Assembly (NCBI GenBank): GCA_001606155.1 | Contig: LODT01000037.1 | Coordinates: forward strand, 1,488,001-1,552,000 | Direction of reading: 5' to 3' | DNA length: 64,000 nucleotides | Source: Tieghemostelium lacteum | Lineage: Eukaryota > Evosea > Eumycetozoa > Dictyosteliales > Raperosteliaceae | Shown: one piece after another, positions 22,146 to 36,024 of the stretch | How the letters are laid out: each line of letters begins with the position of its first letter | Position numbering within the stretch: position 1 is the stretch's first letter | The notes under the pieces: generated by a model | What the model was told of the DNA's origin: nothing | Database searches by the model: none | Seen by the model: the letters and a program-made list of their open reading frames with translations, nothing else | Translations under genes and position numbers: made by a program

Positions 22146-25100
22146 ATGAAATCTTTTGGTTTTGGTTTTCTTTGGAAAATATTTTTGATTCTATTATTTT
22201 GCAGAGAATCTCATTCCCTACCTGGATATGGATACAATACCAATGGTTATGTTGTGGAACCTTGGACAACAACTTATAATTCTCACCCTGTACCTGCATC
22301 TATTTATACAAGTATGTTTTAATAATATCATTATATTATATAATCATAAGTACACTAACTAATTTAAATTCTAAATAGGACAACCTACCTACTTTATTGA
22401 TCATAGTAAGAGTGAAGTTGATTTTAATATGCATCCATATAGAGCTGGAGGGCTTGCTTTTAAAGGTTTTACATCTGAAGAATTGACAAGAGAAAATTGT
22501 TTCTTGCCAAAACTAAACATTACAACTCCATTATATAACATCAATTCAAAAGATTCTGATGAGGTTTGGATTACTGACCATAACGTGTATTCTCAAAGAT
22601 ATAGAAAGGAAACTGATGGTGGTACAGGAAAATACATTGAATATCCAATTGAAAATGAATTTATAAAGAATCCATTTAACATTGCTGGTGATGAGTTCCA
22701 ATTTACAATTGATAGTAAAGATTTTAATGTAATGGATAATATAGGTTATGGTAACGAAACTGATGACCACAATTACAATTGGTGTTTTGTAATGAGAATT
22801 TGGTATTGTCCTGCTCCAAGTGGACATTCAGGTTTATCTACAAAAGGTACTGGTTTTGAAGCTGCTATCTTTTTGAATAATAAACTTGTTGGTGACAGTA
22901 TTGCTCATAGCCCATCTAGATCTCCAATCAATGCTGATTGGAATCATTTACCAAAAAATGGTACCAAACACAAATTAGATATCTTTATGTGTAATAAAGG
23001 TCCATCTGGTGTTTTCAATCAATATAATAACTTACATCTCTCCATTTGGGGTGATTTAGAGAACTGTAATGGAGGAATAGAGGTTCCTATGCCATGTACA
23101 AAAGTTACCATTGCTCCTATGAGTGAAGTTATACCATTAATTAAGAAATATAGTTCACAAACAGTATTCGGATATTTAGCTCCAAGTATGTATAGTTATA
23201 GTTTTCTTCAGAGATTCTTTATATTCTAATACTCTATTTGCATATAACTAGGAACTCAAACTATATTTTATGATCATGAGAAATTATCTGATGGTTTTAA
23301 TTTGAATGTTTCAAAGAGTGGTGGTTTAACTTTCAGTGGTTATTCTGGAAAAAAATTGCTTGAAAGGAACTGTTTCATTCCAACATTGAGGGTTTCAACA
23401 CCATTTAGAAATATTAATCCTCATTTTACAGATGAGGTTTGGTTTTCAAGTAGACAAAATTATTTTAATAGATTCCTTCCATCATCTGTTGGTGGTTCTG
23501 GTAGAGAAGTTTATTCCGTCTTGGAAGAAAAGTTCATTAAGAATATAGATAACACAGCTGATGGAGATTACATGTTTACTCTTAGGGATGCAAACTTTAA
23601 TCCAATTGATAATCAAGGTTATGGAAATGAAGGTGATGATCATAATTATAATTGGTGTTTGGTAATGAGAATTTGGTATTGTCCAGCTCCAAGTGGTCAT
23701 TCAGGTTTCAATTCTCTCGGTTTTGGTTTTGAAACTGCAGTATATCTAGATGATGAGTTATTGGCTGATTCTATTGGTCATAACCCAGATAGATCAAATA
23801 TCAGTGTAGATTTAAATTATTTACCCAAAAATGGTACTAAACACAAGATGGATATCTTCATGTGTAATAGAGGTTACTCTGGTGTTTTAAACCAAAGTTC
23901 AAAGATTAATCTAAATATATGGGGTGATTTAGAGAATTGTCTAGGTGGAGCACTTATTATTGATTGTGTACCACCAAAAACAGTATTCGGATATTTAGCT
24001 CCAAGTATGTATAGTTATAGTTTACTTCAGAGATTCTTTATATTCTAATACTCTATTTGCATATAACTAGGAACTCAAACTATATTTTATGATCATATGC
24101 AATCATATGATGGTTTTAATTTGAATGTTTCAAAGAGTGGTGGTTTAACTTTCAGTGGTTATTCTGGAAAAAAATTGACTGCTGAGAATTGTTTCCTTCC
24201 AACATTGAGTGTTTCAACACCATTTAGAAATATTAATCCTGGTTTTACAGATGAAGTTTGGTTTTCTAGTGCACAAAATTATTTTAATAGATTCCTTCCA
24301 TCATCTGTTGGTGGTTCTGGTAGAGAAGTTTATTCCGTCTTGGAAGATAAGTTCATTAAGAATATAGATAACAGAGATGATGGAGATTATATGTTTACTC
24401 TTAGGGATGCAAATTTTAATCCAATTGATAATCAAGGTTATGGAAATGAAGGTGATGATCATAATTATAATTGGTGTTTTGTAATGAGAATTTGGTATTG
24501 TCCAGCTCCAAGTGGTCATTCTGGTTTCAATTCAATTGGTTTTGGTTTTGAAACTGCAGTATATCTAGATGATGAATTATTGGCTGATTCTATTGGTCAT
24601 AACCCAGATAGATCAAATATCAGTGTAGATTTAAATTATTTACCCAAAAATGGTACTAAACACAAGATGGATATCTTCATGTGTAATAGAGGTTACTCTG
24701 GTGTTTTCAACCAAACTTCAAAGATTGATCTAAATATATTTGGTGATTTAGAGAATTGTCTAGGTGGAGCACTTTTGATTGATTGTGTCAAACCACCCAT
24801 TTTCTCCAACTCTACATCTACAACTACATCTACACCTACAACTACAGCTACAACTACACCAACATCTACAACTACAACTACAATTACACCTACATCTACA
24901 ACTACAACTACATCTACATCTACATCTACACCTACATCTACAACTACATCTACAACTACATCTACAACTACATCTACAACTACATCTACATCTACACCTA
25001 CAACTACATCTACCCATACACCTATATCTACATCTATATCTACATCTACACCTACACCTACACCTCCGCCTCCACCTACACCTTATATTGATAAGAGCTG

Positions 25101-25362
25101 TATTTGTGGACCTAATCGTTACTGTGACCCAAATAGTCAACTCTGTATTCCAATTGAAGATTTGCGATGGACTTTTGGATGTCCATACTACGATTGTGCT
25201 ATGGGATTTGAATGTAGAGAATTTTTTAATGGTCTGACTAAATGTGTACCAGAAAACAGATGTTTGGATTGTTCAGATATAACATGTAATTACCCACACC
25301 AATGTAAATTGATTCCTCAAAATGATAGGCAATGTAAATTCACACCAACATGTTCACTTTAA
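22146..25362 (+). CDS. Secreted fibro-slime/PA14 protein A (three domains)
   Basis: Four exons: 22146-22311, 22379-23185, 23252-24004 and 24071-25362, 1005 residues; every intron is phase 1. Exon 1 is a signal peptide ([19 protein letters not shown]). Exon 2 is a type I module, exon 3 type II, and exon 4 type II plus tail. Each module carries NPIDxQGYGNE or similar, DDHNYNWC and [12 protein letters not shown], and ends with DIFMCN and GDLENC. These fit the fibro-slime/PA14 domain of dictyostelid prespore-cell-inducing (PSI) proteins. A ~95-residue Thr/Ser/Pro hinge unique to this copy precedes a Cys-rich tail (DKSCICG to TPTCSL). The protein is predicted to be secreted and glycosylated. Whether it acts in signalling or in matrix is not known. 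Confidence 0.85.
24814..25080 (+). repeat. Coding ACA/TCT minisatellite (Thr/Ser hinge)
   Basis: Six-base units of the ACTACA and TCTACA type are reiterated and encode the Thr/Ser/Pro hinge of PA14 protein A. The other three PA14 genes lack it. Such a mucin-like stretch is a probable O-glycosylation region. Confidence 0.85.
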
Positions 25363-25899
25363 AAATTATCTAACAGATAATAAAAAATCTAAAAAAAAAA
25401 ACTTCTATTAAGACTTATATTAAAAACTATCTTCTTCATTAGATAGCTTGCTCTTTTGATATCTGTAATATGATTATTGTTAAAGATTAAAATTTCCCTT
25501 TTCCCCTCTGTGTATAAACCTGAAACATCAGATTCTACTGTAGATTTTTGCAAAAATCTTATTGATATAGATCATATCTACCGCAAATATATAAAAAAAG
25601 TTAATTAAATACTATCCCTCACACTTACACAATTACTGTATTAGAACAAAGTAAAAGAGAGACAACGGAAATAAAGAATGCAATTTATTTCCACTATTTA
25701 AACAACTTGACACAATAAAATGAAAGTTGTTTATTATTGGAATCGCTATATAAATAAATAGTTTTTTTAATAAATAAATCATCATTATCCTTTTTCATCT
25801 TATGCACTTCACCATATTAAAAAAACCTTCTTTTTTGAGATTACCAGTTCATTACCTAATTCAACATTATCAAGATACCTCCTCTTTTACTTTTATCTT

Positions 25900-25910
25900 G
25901 GGTGATACCC
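25900..25910 (+). repeat. Conserved short hairpin motif, copy 1
   Basis: GGGTGATACCC can pair its four-base ends, and is followed by GGCTCTTTCTTT. The same motif occurs in the other two intergenic gaps between PA14 genes. Confidence 0.5.
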
Positions 25911-25927
25911 GGCTCTTTCTTTGAATG

Positions 25928-26338
25928 AATTAATACTTTGACCTACGGTATTTCCTTCACAACTCTTGAATGAAAGATGAATCCTGGATCTATTTCAAAG
26001 TCCAGATCTATGATTGTAACTTTATTCTCGCTATTGTCTATTTCTTTTACTTGCTTGGCTTTAACGTGATTATTTCTCTTGATAATTTACCTAAAAACAA
26101 AATAGCTTTTGGTAGAGTTCTTCAAGGTTGGTAATGCTTGCTTAATATAAACCAACACTACATCTATTTATTTACCAAATAATATACACCATTAACTGCA
26201 CAATCACTATTATAAAATAAAGCATTTGGTTCGTAATCAATAACCAGATCATGGTGCAATTCCAATTTTTAGCAAGTTCAAATCATTATGGGTAAAATAG
26301 TTGCCTCTCATATTTATTTTGAAACATTTATGTGTAAT
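25928..26338. repeat. Degenerate duplicated block, copy 1
   Basis: About 410 bases that align along their length with 36176-36561. Both copies share stretches such as TCTATTTCAAAGTCCAGATC and CACAATCACTATTATAAA. On the minus strand both show short protein-like pieces (for example a DLDFEIDPG-like segment) broken by stops, so this may be a dead gene fragment. I do not recognise the source. Confidence 0.5.
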
Positions 26339-26445
26339 AATGAATACCACCCTATATATCAGCAGAAATAAATTGAAAATATGCATACCCAAATTTTTTT
26401 AAATAACTACTACTTTAAAAAAAATACCACAAAAATATTGTTTAT

Positions 26446-26698
26446 CAATTTACCATCCTATCATCATCAATCAATGTAGGTCAAAATATTGCATATGAAA
26501 CGATTTACCCCTGTTAAAAATTTGAATTAATTTAATATTCTAAAATAAGTTTTTTACCACCACTTTTTCATTCTTTTAACACCGTTTTTGATTTAAATGA
26601 AATGTGATATGCATATTCCCACACTATGTTTACTCTAAGAGTATTCTTAATTAAAAAATTTTTTTATTTTCATATTATTCATTGATCATTAACTAAAT
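26446..26698 (+). promoter_or_regulatory. Shared promoter block, PA14 gene B
   Basis: TTTACCATCCTATCATCATC, AAACGATTTACCCCT, TTTTTTACCACCACTTTTTC, GAAATGTGATATGCATATTC, CCCACACTATGTTTACTC and a final CATTGATCATTAACTAAATATG-type start context (ATG at 26699) match genes C and D almost base for base. Confidence 0.6.
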
Positions 26699-29600
26699 AT
26701 GAATTCTAAAAGTTTTGGTTTTCTTTGGGTAGTAGTTTTGATTCTATTATTTAGCAGAGAATCTCATTGCCAATCTGGATCTGGGTCCAATACAAATGGT
26801 GCTGTTATGCCACCTTTGACCACTACCTATTCAGCAAATACTTTATATGGAAAAATATATGTTAGTAAGTATAACAAATAATAAACAGCAAAATTTAATT
26901 GTTATTCTAATATTTAAATGTAATTTTTAAAAGCTTCTCCAACTTATTTCGTAGATCATAGTAAATTGGATACTGATTTCAACTTGGATGTAATACACAG
27001 TGGAAATCAAACATTTAGTGGTTTCTCTTCTCAATTTTTGAATTCCAGTACATGCAATCTACCATTTTTGAAGGTAAACACTCCATTCATTACTGTAATC
27101 CCTGGTCCTGATAAGGAAGTGTGGATCTCAACACCCGAGACTTATTTGGATAGATACCGTAAACCAACTGATACAAAGAGAATTGTTAATCTAGATTTAG
27201 AGAAAAGATTTATAAAGAATATTGGTAATATTGTTGATGGAGAATATATGTTCACCCTACAAGATACAAATTTTAACCCAATTGATGGCCAGGGACTTGG
27301 AAATGAAAATGATGGTCACAATTACAATTGGTGTTTTTCACTCAGAATCTGGTATTGTCCTTCACCTTCTGGACACTCTGGCATTTCCTCTTATGGAGTT
27401 GGGTTTGAATCAGTTATATATTTAGATGGTGAACTAGTGAATGATGTCATTGGCCATAATCCACCTTTATCCTCAGTTACTGGCGATTTCAATTCTCTAC
27501 CAAAAGATGGAACTAAACATAAATTATACATTTTCATGTGTAACAAGGGTCCATCACCAGTATTTAATCAAACTTCAAAAATCAATATCAATATCTGGGG
27601 TGATTTAGAAAATTGTGATGGAGGTACTGAACAAATTCCAGATTGTACAAATCCAACTATTCCACCATCTTCCTCTGGTACTGGATCAGGAAGTGGAAAT
27701 ATACCACCACCATTGACAACAACTTATAATTCTCTGTCTGTACCTGGATCTATTTATACAAGTATGTTTTATTAATATCATTATATTATTCAATAGTACA
27801 CTAACTAATTTAATATTCTAAATAGGACAACCTACCTACTTTGTTGATCATAGTAAGGGTGATGTTGATTTTAATATGGATCCATCTAAAGCTGGAGGAC
27901 TTGCTTTTAACGGTTTTACATCTGAAGAATTGACACAAGAAAATTGTTTCTTACCAACCTTAAACATTACAACTCCATTATATAACATCAATTCAAATAA
28001 TTCTGATGAGGTTTGGATTACTGACCATAATGTGTATTCTCAAAGATATAGAACAGAAACAGGAAAATTTCCAATTGAACATTCTTTTATAAAGAATCCA
28101 TTTAACATTGCTGGTAATGAATTCCAATTTACAATTGATAGTAAAGATTTTAATGTATTGGATCATGAAGGTTATGGTAAAGAAAATGATGATCACAATT
28201 ACAATTGGTGTTTTGTAATGAAAATTTGGTATTGTCCTGCCCCAACTGGACCCTCTGGTTTATCTACAACAGGAACTGGTTTTGAAACTGCCATCTTTTT
28301 GAATAATAAACTTGTTGGTGACAGTATTGGTCATAGCCCATCTAGATCTCCAATCAATGTTGATTGGAATTATTTACCAAAAAATGGTACCAAACACAAA
28401 TTAGATATCTTTATGTGTAATAAAGGTCCATCTGGTATTTTCAATCAAACTAATAACTTACATCTCTCCATTTGGGGTGATTTAGAGAACTGTAATGGAG
28501 GAATAGAGGTTCCTATTCCATGTACAAAAGTTTTCATTACTCCTGGCCCAGCTGGAGTTTTACCATTAACTACTACATATAATTCACAAACACTATTCGC
28601 AAAAATAGCTCCAAGTATGTATATTTATAGTTTACTTCAGAGATTCTTTATATTCTAATACTCTACTTGCTTATAACTAGGAACTCCAACTGTATTTTAT
28701 GATCATGAACAAACATCTGATGGTTTTAATATGAATGTTTCAAAGAGTGGTGGTTTAACTTTCAGTGGATATTCTGGAAAACAATTGAATGCTGAGAATT
28801 GTTTCCTTCCAACATTGATTGTTTCAACACCATTTAGAAATATTAATCCTGGTTTTACAGATGAGGTTTGGATTTCAAGTGCACAAAATTATTTTAATAG
28901 ATTCCTTCCATCAGTATCTGGTGGTAGTGGTAGAGAAGTTTACCATAAATTGGAAGAAAGGTTCATTAAGAATATAGGTAACACAGCTGATGGAAATTAC
29001 ATGTTTACTCTTATGGATACAAACTTTAATCCAATTGATAATGAAGGTTATGGAAATGAAGGTGATGATCATAATTATAATTGGTGTTTGGTAATGAGAA
29101 TTTGGTATTGTCCTGCTCCAAGTGGTCATTCAGGTTTCAATTCTCTCGGTTTTGGTTTTGAAACTGTGGTATATCTAGATGATGAATTAGTGGCTGATTC
29201 TATTGGTCATAACCCAGTTAGATCAAATATCAATGTAGATTTAAATTATTTACCCAAAGATGGTACTAAACACAAAATGGATATCTTCATGTGTAATAGA
29301 GGTTACTCTGGTGTTTTCAATCAAACTTCAAAGATTAATCTAAATATATTTGGTGATTTAGAGAATTGTGATGGTGGAGATCTTAAGATTGATTATTGTG
29401 TACCACCCATTTTCACCACCACTGCTACTGGCAGTGGAGTTTTACCATTAACTACTACATATAATTCACAAGCAGTATTCGGAAAATTATTTTCAAGTAT
29501 GTATAATTATAGTTTACTTCAGAGATTCTTTATATTTTAATACTCTATTTGTATATAACCAGGAACTCCAACCGTATTTTATGATCATGAGCAAACATCT

Positions 29601-31370
29601 GATGGTTTTAATATGAATGTTTCAAAGAGTGGTGGTTTAACTTTCAGTGGATATTCTGGAAGACAATTGAATGCTGAGAATTGTTTCCTTCCAACATTGA
29701 TTGTTTCAACACCATTTAGAAATATTAATCCTGGTTTTACAGATGAAGTTTGGATTTCAAGTGCACAAAATTATTTTAATAGATTCCTTCCATCAATAGT
29801 TGGTGGTTCTGGTAGAGAAGTTTACCATAACTTAGAAGAAAGGTTCATTAAGAATATAGGTAACACAGCTGATGGAGATTACATGTTTACTCTTATGGAT
29901 ACAAACTTTAATCCAATTGATAATGAAGGTTATGGAAATGAAGGTGATGATCATAATTATAATTGGTGTTTGGTAATGAGAATTTGGTATTGTCCAGCTC
30001 CAAGTGGTCATTCAGGTTTCAATTCTATCGGTTTTGGTTTTGAAACTGTGATATATCTAGATGATGAGTTATTGGCTGATTCTATTGGTCATAACCCAGT
30101 TAGATCAAATATCAATGTAGATTTAAATTATTTACCCAAAAATGGTACTAAACACAAAATGGATATCTTCATGTGTAATAGAGGTTACTCTGGTGTATTC
30201 AACCAAACTTCAAAGATTAATCTAAATATATTTGGTGATTTAGAGAATTGTGATGGTGGAGATCTTAAGATTGATTATTGTGTACCACCCATTTTCTCCA
30301 CTACTACAATGGAACCTGCTTCAACAACCTATACAAAACCAGAGCTCTTTGGTGGAATTCACACAAGACAACCAACTTATATCCTTGATCATAAAAAATC
30401 AGAAACTGATTTCAATTTACAAATTGTTAATGAAGGTGGTTTAGCATTGAGAGGGTTCTCTGCTCTTGCATTGTCTCCTGATAATTGTTTCCTTCCTAAA
30501 ACCAATAGATCATTACCATTGATGAATATCAATCCTGGTAAACAAGAGGTTTGGATTCAGTCTGAACAATCTTATGCCAATAGATATAAAAAACCAGTTG
30601 GTGGAGCTGGTGTGTTTGAGATACCAATTGAACAGAGATTCACTAGAAACCCAATGAATGCACTGGGAGGTGAATATATATACACTCTAAACTCTAACAA
30701 CTTTAATCCAATTGATGGAAGAGGTTTTGGAAATGAAGGTGATGATCACAATTATAATTGGTGTATGGTTATGAGACTTTGGTATTGTGTTCCACCAGGA
30801 AATAGTTTTATGGGAGTTTCAAATCTAGCCAACAGATATGAATCAGCCATTTATTTAGATGGTAAATTAGTTGGTGACCAAATTGGACATAATCCAGAGA
30901 GACAACCTGGTGGTACAACATGGGAATTTAACATCCCAAGAGACAAAATCAAACACAAGTTGGATATCTTCATGTGTAACAAAGGACCATCTGGAAAATT
31001 CAATCAAACTTCTAGAATTAATCTCAATATCTTTGGTGATATGGATAGTTGTGATGGTGGTATTGAGAAGCCATATTGTAGTGATACAATCTATATAGAT
31101 AAGAGCTGTATTTGTGATTCTAATAGTTACTGTGACAAAAATAGTCACATGTGTATTCCAAATGAAGAAACACAAGAAGGTTTTGGATGTCCATTCTACG
31201 ATTGTGCTATGGGATATGAATGTAGAGAAATATCTGATGGTGAGACTAAATGTGTACCAGAAAACAGATGTATGGATTGTTCAGATATAACATGTAATTA
31301 CCCACACCAATGTAAATTGATTCCTCAAAATGATAGCCAATGTAAAGTCACACCAACATGTTCACTTTAA
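26699..31370 (+). CDS. Secreted fibro-slime/PA14 protein B (five domains)
   Basis: Five exons: 26699-26864, 26934-27761, 27826-28614, 28681-29496 and 29563-31370, 1468 residues, all introns phase 1. Exon 1 is a signal peptide. Exon 2 is a divergent module (SPTYFVDHSK, with WCFSLRIWYCPSPSGHSG). Exon 3 is type I, exon 4 type II, and exon 5 holds a type II module fused without an intron to a type III module (WCMVMRLWYCVPPGNSFMG) and then the Cys-rich tail ([39 protein letters not shown]). Exon 5 is nearly the same as the last exons of genes C and D. It belongs to the PSI/PA14 class and is predicted to be secreted. The divergent first module uses a different acceptor context (AAAAG). Confidence 0.85.
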
Positions 31371-31616
31371 AATTAACTAACAAATATGTTATAAAAAATA
31401 AAAACAAAAAATTTATGAATAGAAATATATTTTTGTGGGTGATTTAAAAATCTGAATTTGAGAACCCAAGGGATTTTGCTTCACAAATTCCTGAGTTTAT
31501 CTTTGAATTGATTCAATATATTTATTATTATATTTTTTTTAAATTTAATTTAAATTATCATTAACCTGTTTCATCTTTAGCTAACTTCACGTCAAATGAC
31601 ATCCTTCTTATATATT

Positions 31617-31627
31617 GGGTGATACCC
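31617..31627 (+). repeat. Conserved short hairpin motif, copy 2
   Basis: GGGTGATACCC followed by ATCTCTTTCTTT, matching copies 1 and 3. Confidence 0.5.
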
Positions 31628-31681
31628 ATCTCTTTCTTTGATCAATTAAAATTATTAAATATGGACTCTAGCTATGTAATT

Positions 31682-31745
31682 AATGGAGAAAAGATGAAAA
31701 GCTTAATCTTTCACCATATGATAAAATAAATAGTACTAATCTAGC
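31682..31745. repeat. Short intergenic repeat, copy 1
   Basis: AATGGAG, then ATCTTTCACC, then ATGATAAAATAAAT, in the same order as in 36089-36145 and 36566-36628. Confidence 0.45.
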
Positions 31746-31845
31746 ATACATAAAAGTGTTTCATTTAAATGATTAAATACTTTGTGTGCATATTTTTTGA
31801 AATAACAACTTTATAAAATAACAATTTAAAGCAAAAAATTTTATT

Positions 31846-32087
31846 TATCAATTTACCATCCTATCATCATCAATCAATATAGGTCAAAATATTGCATATG
31901 AAACGATTTACCCCTTTTGAAATTATAAATTATATACTCTAAAAAAAACAATTTTTTTACCACCTTTTAACACTGTTTTTATTTAAATGAAATGTGATAT
32001 GCATATTCCCACACTATATTTATAGAAAGAGTATTATTAATTAAAATTTTTTTTATTTTCATATTATTCATTGATCATTAACTAAAT
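31846..32087 (+). promoter_or_regulatory. Shared promoter block, PA14 gene C
   Basis: Same ordered elements as for genes B and D: TTTACCATCCTATCATCATC, AAACGATTTACCCC, TTTTTACCACC, GTGATATGCATATTCCCACA and TTCATTGATCATTAACTAAA, ending at the ATG. Confidence 0.6.
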
Positions 32088-35000
32088 ATGAAATCTAAAA
32101 GTTTTGGTTTTCTTTGGATAATAGTTTTGATTCTATTCTTTTGCAGAGAATCTTATTCCCAATCTGGATCTGGATCTGGAAATATACCACCACCAATTCA
32201 ACCTGTACATGGAAATATTTTTACAAGTATGTTTTATTAATATCATTATATTATAAAATTATAAGTACACTAACTAATTTAATATTCTAAATAGGACAAC
32301 CTACCTACTTTGTTGATCATCATAAGAGTGAAGTTGATTTTAATAAGGATCCATCTAAAGCTGGAGGAATTGATTTTAAAGGTTTTACATCTGAAGAATT
32401 GACACAAGAAAATTGCTTCTTGCCAACATTGAACATTACAACTCCATTATATAACGTCAATCCAAATAATAAAGATGAGGTTTGGATTACTGACAAAAAC
32501 GTGTATGCTCAAAGATATAGAAAGGAAACTGATGGTGGTACAGGAAAATACTTTGAAAATCCAATTGAAATTGAATTTATAAAGAATCCAAGTGGCATGG
32601 TTGGTAATGATTACGAATTTTCATTGGATAGTAAATATTATAATATAATGGATTATGAAGGTTATGGTAAAGAAAATGATGACCACAATTATAATTGGTG
32701 TTTGGTAATGAGAATATGGTATTGTCCTGCTCCAAGTGGAGGTTCAGGTATATGTATAAAAGGTATTAATTCTGAAGCTGCCATCTTTTTGAATAACAAA
32801 CTTGTTGGTGACGGTATTGCTCATAGTACATCTATATCTCCAATCGATGTTGATCTATCGAATCATTTACCAAAAAATGTTACCTATCACAAATTAGATA
32901 TCTTCATGTGTAATAAAGGTCCAGCTATTGCCAATCAAACTAATAACTTAGGTCTCTCCATTTGGGGTGATTTAGAGAATTGTGATGGAGGATTTGAGAT
33001 TCCTAAGCCATGTCCAAATGTTACCATTGCTCCTGCCCCTGGAGTTACTACAGTATTCGCAAAATTAGCTCCAAGTATGTATAGTTATAGTTTACTTCAG
33101 AGATTCTTTATATTTTAATACTCTATTTGCAAATAACTAGGAACTCCAACTGTATTTTATGATCATGAACAAACATCTGATGGTTTTAATATGAATGTTT
33201 CAAAGAGTGGTGGTTTAACTTTCAGTGGATATTCTGGAAAACAATTGAATGCTGAGAATTGTTTCCTTCCAACATTGAGTGTTTCAACACCATTTAGAAA
33301 TATTAATCCTGGTTTTACAGATGAAGTTTGGATTTCAAGTGCACAAAATTATTTTAATAGATTCCTTCCATCAGTATCTGGTGGTAGTGGTAGAGAAGTT
33401 TACCATAAATTGGAAGAAAGGTTCATTAAGAATATAGAAAAGGTAGATGATGGAGATTACATGTTTACTCTTATGGATACAAACTTTAATCCAATTGATA
33501 ATGAAGGTTATGGAAATGAAGGTGATGATCATAATTATAATTGGTGTTTGGTAATGAGAATTTGGTATTGTCCAGCGCCTCGTGATCATTCAGGTTTCAA
33601 TTCAATCGGTTTTGGTTTTGAAACTGTGGTATATCTAGATGATGAATTATTGGCTGATTCTATTGGTCATAACCCAGATAGATCAAATATCAATGTAGAT
33701 TTAAATTATTTACCCAAGGATGGTACTAAACACAAGATGGATATCTTCATGTGTAATAGAGGTTACTCTGGTGTTTTAAACCAAACTTCAAATATTAATC
33801 TAAATATATTTGGTGATTTAGAGAATTGTGATGGTGGAGATCTTAAGATTGATTATTGTGTACCACCCATTTTCTCCACCACTGCTACTGGCAGTGGAGT
33901 TTTACCATTAACTACTACATATAATTCACATACAGTATTCGGAAAATTAGCTCCAAGTATGTATAGTTATAGTTTACTTCAGAGATTCTTTATATTTTAA
34001 TACTCTATTTGCATATAACTAGGAACTCCAACTGTATTTTATGATCATGAGCAAACATCTGATGGTTTTAATATGAATGTTTCAAAGAGTGGTGGTTTAA
34101 CTTTCAGTGGATATTCTGGAAGACAATTGAATGCTGAGAATTGTTTCCTTCCAACATTGATTGTTTCAACACCATTTAGAAATATTAATCCTGGTTTTAC
34201 AGATGAGGTTTGGATTTCAAGTGCACAAAATTATTTTAATAGATTCCTTCCATCAATAGTTGGTGGTTCTGGTAGAGAAGTTTACCATAAATTGGAAGAA
34301 AGGTTCATTAAGAATATAGGTAACACAGCTGATGGAGATTACATGTTTACTCTTATGGATACAAACTTTAATCCAATTGATAATGAAGGTTATGGAAATG
34401 AAGGTGATGATCATAATTATAATTGGTGTTTGGTAATGAGAATTTGGTATTGTCCTGCTCCAAGTGGTCATTCAGGTTTCAATTCTATCGGTTTTGGTTT
34501 TGAAACTGTGGTATATCTAGATGATGAATTATTGGCTGATTCTATTGGTCATAACCCAGATAGATCAAATATCAATGTAGATTTAAATTATTTACCCAAA
34601 AATGGTACTAAACACAAAATGGATATCTTCATGTGTAATAGAGGTTACTCTGGTGTATTCAACCAAACTTCAAAGATTAATCTAAATATATTTGGTGATT
34701 TAGAAAATTGTGATGGTGGAGATCTTAAGATTGATTATTGTGTACCACCCATTTTCTCCACTACTACAGGTGAGCCTACAATGGAACCTGCTTCAACAAC
34801 CTATACAAAACCAGAGCTCTTTGGTGGAATTCACACAAGACAACCAACTTATATCATTGATCATAAAAAATCAGAAACTGATTTCAATTTACAAATTGCA
34901 AATGAAGGTGGTTTAGCATTGATAGGGTTCTCTACTCTTGCATTGTCTCCTGATAATTGTTTCCTTCCTAAAACCAATAGATCATTACCATTGATGAATA

Positions 35001-35842
35001 TCAATCCTGGTAAACAAGAGGTTTGGATTCAGTCTGAAGAATCTTATGCCAAAAGATATAAAAAACCAGTTGGTGGAGCTGGTGTGTTTGAGGTACCAAT
35101 TGAACAGAGATTCACTAGAAACCCAATGAATGCACTAGGAGGTGAACATATGTACACTCTAAACTCTAACAACTTTAATCCAATTGATGGAAGAGGTTTT
35201 GGAAATGAAGGTGATGATCACAATTATAATTGGTGTATGGTTATGAGACTTTGGTATTGTGTTCCACCAGGAAACAGTTTTATGGGAGTTTCAAATCTAG
35301 CCAACAGATATGAATCAGCCATTTATTTAGATGGTAAATTAGTTGGTGACCAAATTGGACATAATCCAGAGAGACAACCTGGTGGTACAACATGGGAATT
35401 TAACATCCCAAGAGACAAAACCAAACACAAGTTGGATATCTTCATGTGTAACAAAGGACCATCTGGAAAATTCAATCAAACTTCTAGAATTAATCTCAAT
35501 ATCTTTGGTGATATGGATAATTGTGATGGTGGTATTGAAAAACCATATTGTAGTGATACAATCTATATTGATAAGAGCTGTATTTGTGATTCTAATAGTT
35601 ACTGTGACAAAAATAGTCACATGTGTATTCCAAATGAAGAAATACAAGAAGGTTTTGGATGTCCATTCTACGATTGTGCTATGGGATATGAATGTAGAGA
35701 AATATCTGATGGTGAGACTAAATGTGTACCAGAAAACAGATGTTTTGATTGTTCAGATATAACCTGTAATTACCCACACCAATGTAAATTGATTCCTCAA
35801 AATGATAGCCAATGTAAATTCACACCAACATGTTCACTTTAA
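32088..35842 (+). CDS. Secreted fibro-slime/PA14 protein C (four domains)
   Basis: Four exons: 32088-32226, 32295-33074, 33141-33956 and 34023-35842, 1184 residues, all introns phase 1. Exon 1 (46 codons plus one base) is a signal peptide, MKSKSFGFLWIIVLILFFC. Exon 2 is a type I module, diverged (GGSGICIKGINSEAAIFL). Exon 3 is type II with a local change to PAPRDHSG where the others have PAPSGHSG. Exon 4 is type II plus type III plus the Cys-rich tail. It belongs to the same predicted secreted PSI/PA14 class as its neighbours and has the shortest pre-domain linker of the four. An internal Met at 32399 also opens a frame, but starting there would lose the signal peptide and the first part of module 1. 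Confidence 0.85.
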
Positions 35843-36024
35843 AATTATCTAACAAATTATAAAATATCAAAAAAAAAAATTTTATAGAAATATTATATAT
35901 ATAAAAAAAATACCTAGTTATTTTAGTTATTATAATTATGGATTTTTTGGGGAAATCTAGAACTATTTTTAATATAAGTCTTATTATGTTTATGGCAGAA
36001 AGATATAAGACTTGTATGTATCTT

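Larger units (their letters stand above)
25363..26445. other. Intergenic region A-B with degenerate duplicated block
   Basis: No intact gene was found. It holds the conserved hairpin motif at 25900-25910 and a block (25928-26338) that recurs between genes C and D. The first ~450 bases have no recognised similarity. Confidence 0.5.
31371..31845. other. Intergenic region B-C
   Basis: No gene was seen. It contains the hairpin motif (31617-31627) and one copy of a ~60-base repeat (31682-31745) related to two copies between genes C and D. It lacks the larger degenerate block found in the A-B and C-D gaps. Confidence 0.5.

Noticed and set aside
24760-25140. Antisense frame rich in Cys and Arg opposite the PA14 A hinge
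   Set aside because: It is a by-product of the ACA/TCT repeat read on the other strand, with no start context or conservation.
26285-26295. ACCCATAA-like element on the minus strand, like the upstream element of dictyostelid small RNAs
   Set aside because: It lies inside the degenerate block, is not conserved in the other copy, and no RNA-like sequence follows at the expected distance.
32399-33118. PA14 gene C starting at the internal Met 32399
   Set aside because: It would lack a signal peptide and the first part of the module; the upstream exon at 32088-32226 matches the signal exons of genes A, B and D in sequence and phase.
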